From contig NC_057316.1 in assembly GCF_000687475.1 (NCBI RefSeq), positions 4,340,001 through 4,404,000 of the forward strand: a stretch of 64,000 bases of DNA, given 5' to 3'. Positions 22,045-33,211 of the stretch are shown piece after piece. The first letter of the stretch is position 1. Every line of letters starts with the position of its first letter. This DNA is from Ustilaginoidea virens. Taxonomy: Eukaryota > Ascomycota > Sordariomycetes > Hypocreales > Clavicipitaceae. The notes under the pieces were generated by a model. That model made no database searches and was not told where the DNA came from. It worked only from the letters and a program-made list of their open reading frames with translations. The position numbers and the translations under genes were made by a program.

Positions 22045-23619
22045 ATGGGTGGTGGTTCCGCCGGCTCCAGCTCCGGCTCCGGCTCCGGCTCCGGCCCCGG
22101 TTCCGGCCCCCCCCTCCGCTGGGCCCGGCTGCTGGTGGCCCTCGTCGCGCTGCTGGTGCCGGCGTCGCGGGCCGAGATTGGCGACGGCATCTGGCGATGG
22201 GACCGCAACGTGTCCAACTGGTACAGCTACGGGTGGTACGACGCCCTGGGCCGGCACGACCCGGCTCACCACCGCTACAACCTCTTCTTTCCGGCCAACT
22301 CTCGGCGGGCCGACCTGGGGGCCGCCGGGCAAAAGTTCCACTCGTTCCGCAACCCGTCCGTGGTCAACTGCGACAGCGGGCGGCTGGTGGCCTTTGCCGA
22401 GGGCCGGCGCTACGACAACCGCGACTTTGGCCACATCTCCATCGTGGTCAAGCGCCAGAAGGACAAGGACCAGGGCAAGGCGCGCTGGATGGCGCACATG
22501 CTCAAGTTCTGGATGCCCCTGTCGGAGCTGACGCCCGGCGCGGCGGGCTCGTGGACCAACCCGACGGCCGTGCCGGACGGCGACACGCTGTACCTCTTCA
22601 TGAACTGGAACCGGCACGACCGCAGCCGGCGCGGCAACGAGACCCTGGCCACGGGCGAGGTGACGCGCAAGGTGGACGCCACGCCCGAGGGCCGCCGGCG
22701 GCTGTTCCTGACGCAGAGCCCCGACGACGGCCTGACCTGGACGACGCCCGTCGACGTGACGGACCAGCTCACCCCGCCCGGGTGGGGGTGGGACGTGGTC
22801 GGGCCCGGGCGCGGCATCGTCCTCCGCTCCGGCGAGGTCGTCGTCCCCGCCATGGGCCGCAACATCGTCGGCCGCGGCCCGCCCGGCAAGCGCACCTGGT
22901 CCTACGTGCTGCTCGACGGCTCCGGCGAGGAGGGCACCATCGTCCAGACCCCCGACGACGGCCTGCTCCGCAACGACAAGGGCCTGCCCGGCGACAACTT
23001 CCGCCGCGTCGCCCGCGGCAACCTCACCCACTTTGAGCCCTTCCGCCTCGACACCGCCCTGCCCGACCACATCGACGGCGGCGGCGCCATGGTCCAGTGG
23101 TCCTGGCGCAACATGTCGGTCAAGTACCCCGACGACAACCGCATCGTCTTCGTCAACCCCTACTCCAGCACAAACACCGACCGCCTCCGCTGCCAGCTGA
23201 CCTACTACCACGACGGCAGCAGGTACACCATCTGGCGCGACCTGCAGGACAAGAAGGCGGTCGGGCGGCACTTCGGCATCGAGAGCCGCCGCGCCAGCAT
23301 CTCCTTCCGACTCTTCACCACCGAGCACCACCTCGTCTTCCTGTCCGAGATGGACTTTCGTCAGACCGGCGGCTCCAAGGACGATCACGTCGGCCTCTTG
23401 TTCAGGCACACGAGCATCTCCTGGCTGCTCCACGGCAACCAGCAGGGGTTGATGGGCAAGCCCAAGGAGGAGAAGGATCCGTACCTGAGGTTGGTCAAGT
23501 TCGACCCCGAGAGGAAGCTGCCCATGTGGGAAAAGCAGGGCAGGACGGTGGAGGAGATCAAGTGTCTTGTGGACAATGGGCAGTGCCGAGGAGTCATGAG
23601 GCAGGGGACTGGCGACTAG
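22045..23619 (+). CDS. Secreted sialidase-like (GH33-type) protein
   Basis: A single-exon gene of 524 aa, very GC-rich. After a Gly/Ser-rich N-terminus there is a hydrophobic segment (about residues 29-44, ending PASRA) that looks like a signal peptide or anchor. The sialidase propeller then shows FRNPSVV at 101, in the place of the classical FRIP arginine motif, followed by GRLVAFAEGR, GPGRGI near 253 and one clear Asp box, SPDDGLTW, at 225-232. Such enzymes cleave terminal sialic acid or KDN from glycans; the Aspergillus fumigatus relative is a KDNase. Only one Asp box is obvious, and the Ile-to-Asn change in FRIP is unusual, so substrate and activity are open. The start at 22045 is the last ATG before the hydrophobic segment. 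The frame is open 133 codons further upstream but only through microsatellites. Confidence 0.8.
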   Translation: MGGGSAGSSSGSGSGSGPGSGPPLRWARLLVALVALLVPASRAEIGDGIWRWDRNVSNWYSYGWYDALGRHDPAHHRYNLFFPANSRRADLGAAGQKFHSFRNPSVVNCDSGRLVAFAEGRRYDNRDFGHISIVVKRQKDKDQGKARWMAHMLKFWMPLSELTPGAAGSWTNPTAVPDGDTLYLFMNWNRHDRSRRGNETLATGEVTRKVDATPEGRRRLFLTQSPDDGLTWTTPVDVTDQLTPPGWGWDVVGPGRGIVLRSGEVVVPAMGRNIVGRGPPGKRTWSYVLLDGSGEEGTIVQTPDDGLLRNDKGLPGDNFRRVARGNLTHFEPFRLDTALPDHIDGGGAMVQWSWRNMSVKYPDDNRIVFVNPYSSTNTDRLRCQLTYYHDGSRYTIWRDLQDKKAVGRHFGIESRRASISFRLFTTEHHLVFLSEMDFRQTGGSKDDHVGLLFRHTSISWLLHGNQQGLMGKPKEEKDPYLRLVKFDPERKLPMWEKQGRTVEEIKCLVDNGQCRGVMRQGTGD

Positions 23620-24045
23620 AAGGGGGTTAGGTGGAAGAAGGGGGGGGGGGCGCTTGTAATCGCATGAGTACTGGTTTTTGGGTCGTCTTTTGCTGCAGAT
23701 GTCATCTGTCGTTAATGGAGATTTGGGGCTGCAGGATAAGTGCAAAAAAAAAAGAGGTCGGTCGGCTTGGCTCTGGGGTCGCTGCGTTCAGAATGGTTCG
23801 TCGAAAGCGGGAAACTGCTTCGCATCGCAAATCACGACGTTGGGGAAAAAGGAAAAGAAAAAGCTTGTCTTGGTCAGCTAAGTAGGTGCCTAATAAAATA
23901 AAAGAAAGGAAAAGAAAAGAAAAGAAAAGAGAAAAGAAAAGAAACAACGTGCAAAGGGGCCTGCCTGGATTTGGAAAAGAAGCTTGGGGCACAGTCGCAT
24001 GGGAGTTTGCCGCTGATGCTGGCTGGCCAACTTGATGAAATTCAA
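23620..24045. other. Convergent intergenic region
   Basis: This lies between the ends of the sialidase-like gene (+) and the lipase gene (-). It contains a G run (23640-23650) and an AAAAG simple repeat (about 23898-23945). No gene is seen; it probably holds the two 3' UTRs. Confidence 0.6.
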
Positions 24046-25502
24046 CTATCTGACCACGAAAATTCCAGGGGCAGGGCAACTCTGCGCTCCCGTGTCTCCA
24101 AGCCCAGGCGCGTCACGGCTCTGCATTCCAGACTCCAAGAGACCCCCCGGGCCTACCGGTTTCCCCATCAGGTCCAGCAGCGCGTCCGCGATAAACTTGG
24201 GCATTACTTGATAGGTGCTACGATCCCAGAGACGGTTCCTCGCCACCTTGGTCGAGCACTTCTTGTCGGGCTTCTTCTTCCCGCTCATGATGCCCTTGAG
24301 CCAGGCAAAGGCCGCCGGGGCTCCCGTGGAGGAGAGAGTGGAGTGAAGAGCTTCGGGGTGCTTGACGTACTCGACAGAGGCGCCCTTGTCGCAGTAGCCC
24401 TTGACGAGCTCGTCAGTGTAGCGGATGGGCGAGACCTCGTCGTGGATTGCCTTGTAGATGAAGAGCGGGACCTTGGGCGTAGCTTGGCCAGCAGAGTTTT
24501 GGTCCATGATGGTTTTCGCCAGTCCTTGGCTGAAGATGGCCCTGTCCTTGGCCATGGCGAAGACATCTGCGAGCAGAAAGTTGGCCAGGTTGGCCACCAG
24601 GCACTCCCGCCCGGCCTTGTAGAACTTTTCCCTGTACCTGGGCAGCAGCTGCTCGTCCACCAGGGCGGCAAGGGCGGGGTACTCGGCCGACAGACCGATT
24701 ATGCCGGCGGGGATGAGGCCGGCCAGAGGGCCCTTGTTGATGGTGGCCAGGCAAGACGACAAGTCGGGAACGGGACCGCCGAGCGCTGCGCCGGCGATGC
24801 TCGCCCCCAACTCGGGAGCGTACGACGGCTGCAGCTCGACGGCAAAGGTAGTCGCCACGCAGCCGCCCGAGTAGCCCCATAGGCTGACGGTGGCGTCGCC
24901 GCGGATGCCCGTAATCTCCCCCGAGCTCAGGGCGGCGCGGATGCCGTCGAGGATGCTGTGGCCAGCGAGCTTGTTGGCGAGGAACGCCGCCCGCGGGCCT
25001 TGGTAATCCGGCGCCACAACCACCCAGCCCTCCTCGAGAGCAGCCTCGATCAGGAGCAGCTCGGCCTGGTTTGCTACTGTGCCGAATAAGCCGCCCGTCG
25101 ACGCGCCAAACTGGAACACGTACGACGGCGCGCAGCGGGCGTAGGCAGCATCCTCCAGGACCTGGTACGACAGGACCTTGCCAAAGTCGGCGTTGTGCGG
25201 GATCAGAACCGTGAGCACCGTGGCCGTCGCATTTCCAGAGCTGTCCGACGTCCTGTACAGGATCTGGTGGCTGTCCTGGAGGTTGATCCTTGCGGCGCCA
25301 AAAGCCGCGATGGGAGCCGGGGGCTTCCTATGTTTCAGGATCGTTCCGGGCCTGACGCTCTCCAGGCCCTCGGGAACAGCGTAAAAGGAATCTTCAAGGG
25401 GACTGGGCACACCGTCTCCCTCTCTCTGATCCGGTGGTTGCCTTGGGCTAGACGTGCAAAAGCGGCAAGCAAGGTCAGGTTGAGGCGGAGGAGAAACTTC
25501 AT
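24046..25502 (-). CDS. Secretory lipase (LIP family, PF03583-like)
   Basis: Extracellular alpha/beta-hydrolase resembling Candida LIP proteins and lipase A. The main frame spans 24046-25410, beginning around PLEDSFYAVPEGLESV. It shows the nucleophile elbow GYSGG (about residue 174 of that frame), a candidate catalytic Asp in HDEV (about 321) and His in EALHS (about 356). Order and spacing match the lipase A triad. Just upstream, an ATG at 25502 opens MKFLLRLNLTLLAAFA, a good signal peptide, but in a frame offset by two. A 62-nt intron (GTCTAG...TTGAAG) would restore the frame but has a poor donor. A small indel is the alternative. The C-terminus carries an extra tail of about 60 residues after the hydrolase fold. 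The start exon is therefore uncertain; the family call is firm. Confidence 0.85.
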
Positions 25503-26626
25503 TTCTGCAAAGTTGGCGTGTCTCGCAGACGCGGGCTTGAAATCATCTGCCGGGAGCAGAGGACGGTTATGACCGAGTTGGCTGCCATCGCATAAGCCGA
25601 GGGTGCAGTTATTTATTCACTGGTCAAGGGGTACTCGTGACGGTCGGGAAGGGGATATACTCCGTACTGTTCCTCCTTTATCCCGGTCCGAGCAGGGTGA
25701 TGTGGATTTATGGGGCTCCTCGGTGATTATCGCGGATTCTTTAGCTGGTGAGGTGCACATGATGGCTCGGATTCACTAACAAGGCCATCCAATCACTCTT
25801 CTTACTCTAAAACAAGGCGGCAAGTTGCATCCTTTCCGGCCTCCTGTCATCTGGTCCTCTCCGTGTCGAATCCGCCGCACCAATCCAGATAATGAATGTC
25901 ACGGTCATTGGTCGCTGGAATCGGAGCCGTCCGGAGGTCGAAACCCTACGCCGTCGCGTCGGACAGAACCGAAAAGAAAATGTAGACACCATTGCGGGTG
26001 TCGAGGCAGGAACATGGCTGCATTGCCCCAAAGGCCCTTGAATCTGAAAGCCGTTGCATTCTCGGTCAGGCGGAATTCATCTACTTCGTTTGCGCAGAGA
26101 AAAATGTATTCATGACCAAAAACATTCCGACTAGGACAACTCTATCCTGGCCTAATGAGTAGATGACGGTGATATGGCTTCGCGATGAATCACAGCCATG
26201 TCTCGACATTACCTTTCGCACTTTAGAGATTGGCTGCGTGCGGCATCCAGATTCGTCAAACTGTAGGCTCGTGGGATACAACAGAGTTTGCGAGTGACAA
26301 GGTTGGTTGAGGTCTGTGATTAATCAACCGGACCTGCGTTTGTTGAGAGAAACCATTCTCGTGATTCTTAACGACCAGACTAATGATTATCGTCAAGTTT
26401 GACGGCTGCAGAATAATGCCACCAGCTGCCTACCTATCTGGTGAGCCGTCTTGACCAGCTGGCAACCAACTGTCAGTCAAATCAAACCAGAAAGCTTAAG
26501 CCCCCCCACAAGCAACCAAAATGCTGAATGGTAAGCCATCTGAAATACCAGCTTTTTCTGGTAGAATTTCTCGTAAAACCTCTTTCAAGACGATGCAGTC
26601 GGATGCTTCACCGAGCCACATGACCC
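25503..26626. other. Divergent intergenic region lipase / Dicer-like 2
   Basis: About 1.1 kb holding the promoters of the minus-strand lipase and plus-strand Dicer genes. One TACTCCGTA motif lies at 25658-25666. No gene or RNA is recognised. Confidence 0.6.
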
Positions 26627-29600
26627 ATGTCCCGCTTGCAACTCTGTCGCACGGCAATGGCAGCAACAAAAGCTGAGGAGCCTTCGACGGAAGGGTTCGG
26701 GAGCGATGGTGACGATGCCATGGAAAAATACCGCCTCACCACGGAGCATTCCTACACAAAGCCTGAGAAGCGCCAACACTCCGAGGACGCGGCCTTTCAA
26801 AAATGGGTTGCAAGTTTTGCGAAGGAGCGTTTGCCATTGGGAGATGACCCGAAAGATACTCTTGGAGAGACAACTCCTCTGATTCCTCGCCCAGATATGG
26901 AATCGGATAAAATCATTACCACGCCTCGTCAATATCAGATAGATCTGTTTGAGCGAGCAAAGAAGGAGAATACGATTGTCGTTCTGGACACGGGCATGGA
27001 AAAACCCCTTCTACGTCGTTGAGTATACGCTAACTTTCAGCCGGCAGGCTCCGGAAAGACTCTTATCGCGGCGCTGCTTCTTCGACACACACTCAGTGCT
27101 GAATTGGAGCACAGAGAGCAAGGAAATCCTCCCAAAACGGCATTCTTTCTCGTTGACAAAGTGGTGCTCTGCATGCAACAGTACAACGTCCTCCGCCAGA
27201 ATCTTGAATACCCTGTGGGTAAACTCCACGGTAGCAATGCGGCCACAGGCCTGAAAAGGGAGGACTGGGACGCGATCATGAGCGAGAACATGGTCATTGT
27301 TTGTACCGCTCAGATCCTGCTGGATGGCCTGACCTGTGGTTTCGTGACAATGAGTCGCATCAACTTGCTCGTCTTTGACGAAGCACATCACACCAAAAAA
27401 AGTCACCCTTACGCCAAAATCGTAAGAGACTACTACATCAGGACGAAAACTGACCGTCCGCGAATCCTAGGCATGACTGCATCTCCCGTCGACTCAAAGA
27501 CAAACGATTTGCAGGCCGCTGCCCTCGAGCTAGAAACCACCCTCCATAGCAGAATTGCTACCGTTCCCGACGAGGAACTGATGCGAGAAATGGGGAAGAG
27601 ACAACAACTTGAACGCGTTGTATACTATGGCCGGCTCCTGAAACCAGAAGATGCCCGCACTCAGCTTTGGCACACTCTTTGCGCCGTTTTCGCAGGCCGA
27701 CCGGAATTCATGGTTCATCTGGAGGCCGCACAAGACATAGCAAGCAGCATAGGCCCTGGTTGTGCGGACGAGTATTGGACCACGAATTTTATGCGCAGTA
27801 ATTCTGGTGCAATGCAAGTAGCCATGAATGATGCAATCCACTGGGAGCAGGATATTGATGCCGAACTTTACCTTGCCAAGATGACCGACAGCGACGTTGA
27901 TTCAAACCTCTTCTGTGAGCAGGACCATATCTATGCAGCAATCAGGCAGGCCAGGAAATCGATTCGTGAATACATGGAGATCCAACCCCCATTAGCAGTC
28001 TCGACCGATCGGTTTTCGACCAAGTTCCTTGCTCTTCGAGACATCCTTTCGGACGCCTTCTCAACCAACAGCTCCCGGCGAAGCATTGTATTCGTTCAGA
28101 AGCGCTACACTGCGTTAGTTCTTTCTACCGCTTTTCAACAGGCTCCGATCCTGGTCCCAAACATGTTTCCCGGATATGTGGTAGGCATTCAATTCATCTC
28201 GAGTGTATGGTAGTGACCCGGGGAGGACATTACTGACCAACTCACGCAAAGGTTGGGTCTCAGACCATGTCATCCAGCATTGCAAACATGTCTATCAAAG
28301 AACAATTCAACACGATGCATCGCTTTCGAAGGGGTGAAATCAACTGCTTGTTTGCAACGCAGGTAGCTGAAGAAGGAATCGACATTCCGGATTGTGACTT
28401 GATTGTGAGGTTCGACTTGTACGATTCGCCGATACAATACATTCAATCTAAAGGCAGAGCCAGGCGAGCCAACTCTACCTACATCTCCATGCTCGAGGAG
28501 AACAACATGCAGCATTTTAGGAGGTTAAAGGAAGCGACGCTAAATGCAAGCGCTTTGCGGCGTTTCGTTTCCGTCCTTTCTCAGGACAGGAAGGTAACAG
28601 ACCAGGACCTTGATACCGACCAGCGGGCGCAAGACATGGAACTTGAAAGTAAATCTCAGCGCATATTCAAGATTCCAGAAACTGAAGCGCAGATGACGTA
28701 TTACTCTAGCCAGCAGGTGTTGGCTAAATTCGTTTCGTCGCTCCCAGACGGAGACGGGCTGCACCCAGAATATATCGTGACTCCGACATACAAGGGTAGC
28801 AACTACATTGCGACTTTGATCTTGCCCGACTCCAGCCCGGTAAAGACCCTTCGCGGGACCCCCCAACGAAGCAAGACATTGGCTAGAGCATCAGCGGCGT
28901 TTGAAGCCTGTATTGACATGTTCTACCGGGGCTACATTGATGGCCACCTCCAGTCAACTTTGAAGAAGAGGCTGCCAGCCATGCGAAACGCTCGACTAGG
29001 CCTCAGTTCCAGCAAACGTTCGGAATATACTATGCGCTTGAAGCCCGATGTCTGGTCTCAAACCGGAGCTCCAGCGGAGCTTTATGTCGCCGTCTTCACG
29101 ATGGATGGTTCCGCCCTCCCGGGGAAGACGGGCCGCTCACTCTTGGTACTGACTCGGTCGAAGCTGCCCGCCCTGGCACCAATCACGCTTCATGTTGGAA
29201 CGACTGAGAGGAGGACGGTAAAGCCAGTGCAGTATGACCAAAGCACAGCAGTGGAGGCTTCTGAAGTTGCCCTTATTGCTGGCTTTACATTCACGATATT
29301 CAAAGATGTCTTCAGCAAGGAATTCGACTGCAAAGGAGAAAACCTGCCTTACTACTTCGCCCCGTGCAGCAACCGCGACGCCTCGGATGTCAAGGTCGAT
29401 ACCCGCAGGTTAATTGATTGGGCTTTACTGGAGTCTATGGCCCAGGTCAATGAAACAATGCCAACGCCAGGATGGCAGATAACTGATGAACTAGCCCACA
29501 AATTTGTTTACGATCCATTAGACGGCTCTCGCAAGTTCATCACAGGCGCAGTGAACGAGCATCTTCGACCCAGTGACCGCGTCCCTGCTGGGGCCCCCCC

Positions 29601-31451
29601 GCCAAAGAGCCGTGGTTTCTTCCGAGTAGCAGGCACAATTGCAGATTACAGCAACAGCTTGAGCTTCAACGCCAGACGCAGAGTCACATGGGATCCGGAA
29701 CAACCCGTCTACCATGCTGAACTACTACCGATCAGACGAAACCTGCTTTGCCAGCCCGAAGACGACGAGACGGCTGGCTGCAAGAGCTGCAGCATCATTC
29801 TGGAGCCCATGGTAGTCTCGGCGGCAAGTCATTGATTGCTCTCATGCTGGAAATTGAATGGGGCGGGCAAAGCTGACAAAGTTGACTGTTGCAGCTCCCG
29901 ATTGACGTTGTCGCCACGGCCATGGCACTTCCCGTCATCATGTACAAAGTGGAGTCGGTGGCAATATCCATGGATGCCTGTCGTCTGCTAGATCTGGAGA
30001 TGCAACCCAGCCTAGCTCTGGAGGCACTGACCAAGGACAGCCTCAATACAGAGCAGCACGGAGAGGAGCAAATCAATTTCCAGCGAGGCATGGGCGACAA
30101 CTACGAGAGATTGGAGTTTCTCGGCGACACGTTTCTCAAGATGGCGACGACAATCTCGCTATTCACACTGATGCCCAACGATGGCGAGTTTGAATGCCAC
30201 GTCGAGAGAATGCTGATGGTGTGCAACAAGAATCTGTTCAACCATGCCGTAGATAGGAAGCTGCAGGAGTACATACGATCCAAAGGCTTCAATCGCCGCA
30301 CTTGGTACCCGGATCTGCCGCTGAAGAAGGGCAAAGCGCTCAAGTCCAAAGCGACCCACAGCCTTGCCGACAAGAGCATTGCCGACGTCTGCGAGGCTCT
30401 TATTGGCGCCGCGTACATGTGTGATTCAGACGGGTCAATGGATCTCGCCGTCAGGGCGGTCACCAAGATGGTGCGCAGTAAAAACCACGACATGAGCAGA
30501 TTCAGCGACTACTACGACAGATACGCGGTTCCGCAGTGGCAGACGGCTCCGACAACTGCTGCCGAACGATTCGCGGCGGGCAAGGTTCACAAGTCGACAG
30601 GGTACATGTTCAACTCCCCAAGGCTTCTTCGCAGCGCGTTCAAGCACCCGTCGTACACGTACGAGCCGCAGCTACCCCATTACCAGAGGCTAGAGTTTCT
30701 GGGCGACGCCTTGCTAGATCTCGTGGCGGTAGACTACCTCTTCAAGCAGTTCCCCGGGGCTGATCCGCAGTGGCTGACGGAACACAAGATGTGCATGGTT
30801 TCGAACAACTTCTTCGGCTGCTTATGCGTCGAGCTGGGGCTGCATAAACACGTCCTGACCACTGCGGCGGCCATGGCAGGCCAGATGGCCAGGTTTGTGG
30901 AGGAACTGAGGCGGGCCGAGGAAGCGTCGGCAGAAGATGGCGATGGGCGACGGCCGCGGGCAGACTGGTGGTGGGTCAACGTCGCGCAGCCGCCAAAGTT
31001 CCTGTCGGACGTGCTGGAAGCTTTCGTGGGAGCCATGTTTGTCGACTCGAAATACAACTACAAGGTCGTGCGCGGCTTCTTCAACGACTTTATAGCGCCG
31101 CACTTTACAAGCATGACGATGCATGACTCGTTTGTGGCAGGACACCCGGTCACGCTGCTGACCAAGCGCATGCAAGACGTCTTTGGGTGCCGGTCCTGGA
31201 GGTTATGCGTCAAGAACGTTCCGTGCGGTTCCGAGACGGGAGCCAGAGCGCTTACTGACGACGCCGTCATGTGCGCGCTGATGGTACATGGGAAGCCTGT
31301 CGCTCACTGTGTCGGAGGGAACGGAAGGGACGCCAAGGCTGATGTTGCGACACGAGGGCTGGAACTGCTGGCGATGGACAGAGAGGCGTTTCGGGCGCAA
31401 CAGGGCTGCGATTGCGGGGAGCAAGGGGCAGAAAAAGTGGGCGCGAGTTGA
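26627..31451 (+). CDS. DCL2: Dicer-like protein 2
   Basis: RNase III enzyme that cuts double-stranded RNA into siRNAs for quelling and defence against viruses and transposons. Exons 26627-26993, 27048-28180, 28252-29823 and 29895-31451 give 1542 aa; a second ATG at 26657 would give 1532. Domains: DExH helicase with LDTGSGKT (about 119-126, rebuilt across intron 1), DEAH near 231, and helicase C with AEEGIDIPDCD near 537; a Dicer-dimerisation region near 640-740; RNase IIIa with YERLEFLGD near 1093 and ADVCEALIGA; RNase IIIb with YQRLEFLGD near 1286 and SDVLEAFVGA. The catalytic acidic residues are all visible. Introns 1 and 3 appear to have GC donors (GG/GCATGG and GCG/GCAAGT), while intron 2 is GT-AG. 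No PAZ domain is obvious, as usual for fungal DCL2. Confidence 0.93.
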
Positions 31452-33211
31452 AGCTGAAACCGCCTTGTCCTTATTTCCTTAGTTTCCAAGGGGGTTGTGG
31501 GGGGGGGGGGGGGGGGCGCATGTTTGGGATGTTTGGGGAAGTTGATGTTTGGTCTGGTTGGTTTCTGGAGTTGGAGAAGAAGAGGCAGTCCAGTCCAGTC
31601 CAGTCCGTAGATGCTGCTAGACTGAATAAGACGATGTTGTGATATAAAAATCGCATCGGCCCATTGCACGGCTGTTGAAAGCTCTCTGTTGAAAAAGCTA
31701 GCCCGAGGCGGTTGGTCCCTGGGGGGGAACCGTCTTATCTATGCCAACCCATGCCAACCCGGAATGTGGACCAGGCCGTTGGTATGTATTATTCCCGGGT
31801 TCCCGATGGAGGATTCTCTCGAGACCCCTGGGGATTCGCAGATCATCTTGCAGCTTGTCGGAGGCCGCCGGCCACGCGTTGCTCGTTGTCATTGATGTAA
31901 CCAACCGGTGTGCGGAGTAATGAGTGGTACGGAGTACTCCGTAATGTGTGGAGGGAGGGAGAGCTGGCACGGGTGAGTAGAGCAGCAGCTCGGAGCCGAA
32001 ACAGATTGTGTGCGCGGGCTGTGCGCTGTTGTTGTTGGTTGGGAAATCCGTCCATTGGTTGCGCGGCGGTTGCGCGTCAAGTGGCTCGGCTCAGCTCGAC
32101 CGCTGCGGATGACCCGTCGGACCAATCGGGCGGGCCAGTTGGCGAGCTGTCTGTCTGTCAGAGTTGCTGACCCGAGGGCCGACAGCAACGTCAGTACGTA
32201 CTCCGTAGCATGAATGTTGGTTAATGTTATGTACTCCGTAATGTAATGTTAATGCTGCCGCTGCTGCTGCTGCTGCTTGCTGCTGTCTGGTCGTCCCTGC
32301 CAAGCTTGGCAGGGCCCAAAAGGTGGAGGTGGCGTCAAACGCAATGGCAGGGCCCGTGGCTGTCTGGTGGCTACCTACCTATGTGGCGTGCCGGTGCCTG
32401 TGTGACGGTGACGGGGCCGTCGAGTGGCGCCAACCACCTCCTCCCCACCCAGGTTTGTACCTCTGTAGCATGGACGTGTTCCGTATTGACAGCTGCCTGC
32501 CACCTGGTAGCACCTGCCAGGCCGTTTATTTGCCCATCCAATCTGCTTTCCCTGCCCTCGTCCGTCCGTCAAACCCTTGCCACTTTGCCCGTAACAAACT
32601 GGTCCGTCTTTCTTTTGTAACCGCACCCATGCAACCAGACAGACACTTGATGGCATTTATTTAATGTCCCTGCGGCGGGCACACTTGGTCGTGCTGCTCA
32701 CACTACATATCTGCTTTCGCTCGTTTTCCCGCTTCTTTGTCTGCTCTGCCGCGCTCCTTTGTCCAGCGTCCATCAGCCCAACGCAACGCGACACAGCCCC
32801 CCCCCCCCCCCCCCCTTTTTTTTTTTTTTTTTTTTGCCGTCTCAGAACGATAACGAATAACTCTCCCTCCAGAACCAGACGGGATTTTTTTCTTCTTCTC
32901 TTTTTGTGCTGACTGGTAGTTTGGCCGGTTTGAAATCAACACAAGCTGTCTTTTGCCCACCCGCCGTACTTGAAAGCCTGCCGACCGAACGAAGCCCGCG
33001 ATATAACTCTGGCCGCCTAGCATTGGGCGCCTCAGGGGCTGTCTCGTCTGTCTCGCTGTCTCGCTGTCTTGTCGACTTCAACGAAACCCAACATCGACAC
33101 CGGTGGGACACTGCCCGAGACGCCAGGCTTTGCTTGTCGCGTCGCTGGACCCAGTCATCGCCGCGACGACGTTGATGGGAGCGGCCGCAGCCGCGACGAC
33201 GATACATCATA
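31452..33211. other. Intergenic region DCL2 to TMEM184-like gene
   Basis: No gene is recognised. It contains a G run at 31500-31516, a CCAGT repeat near 31590, the perfect palindrome TACGGAGTACTCCGTA at 31928-31943, further TACTCCGTA at 32199 and 32232, a TGC repeat near 32262, and a C run plus T run at 32797-32835. The last is probably in the promoter of the next gene. Confidence 0.6.

Noticed and set aside
21658..23745. A 695-codon minus-strand frame
   Set aside because: It is the antisense of the GC-rich sialidase-like gene. High GC at codon position 3 leaves antisense frames open, and its translation is low-complexity Val/Ala/Gly.
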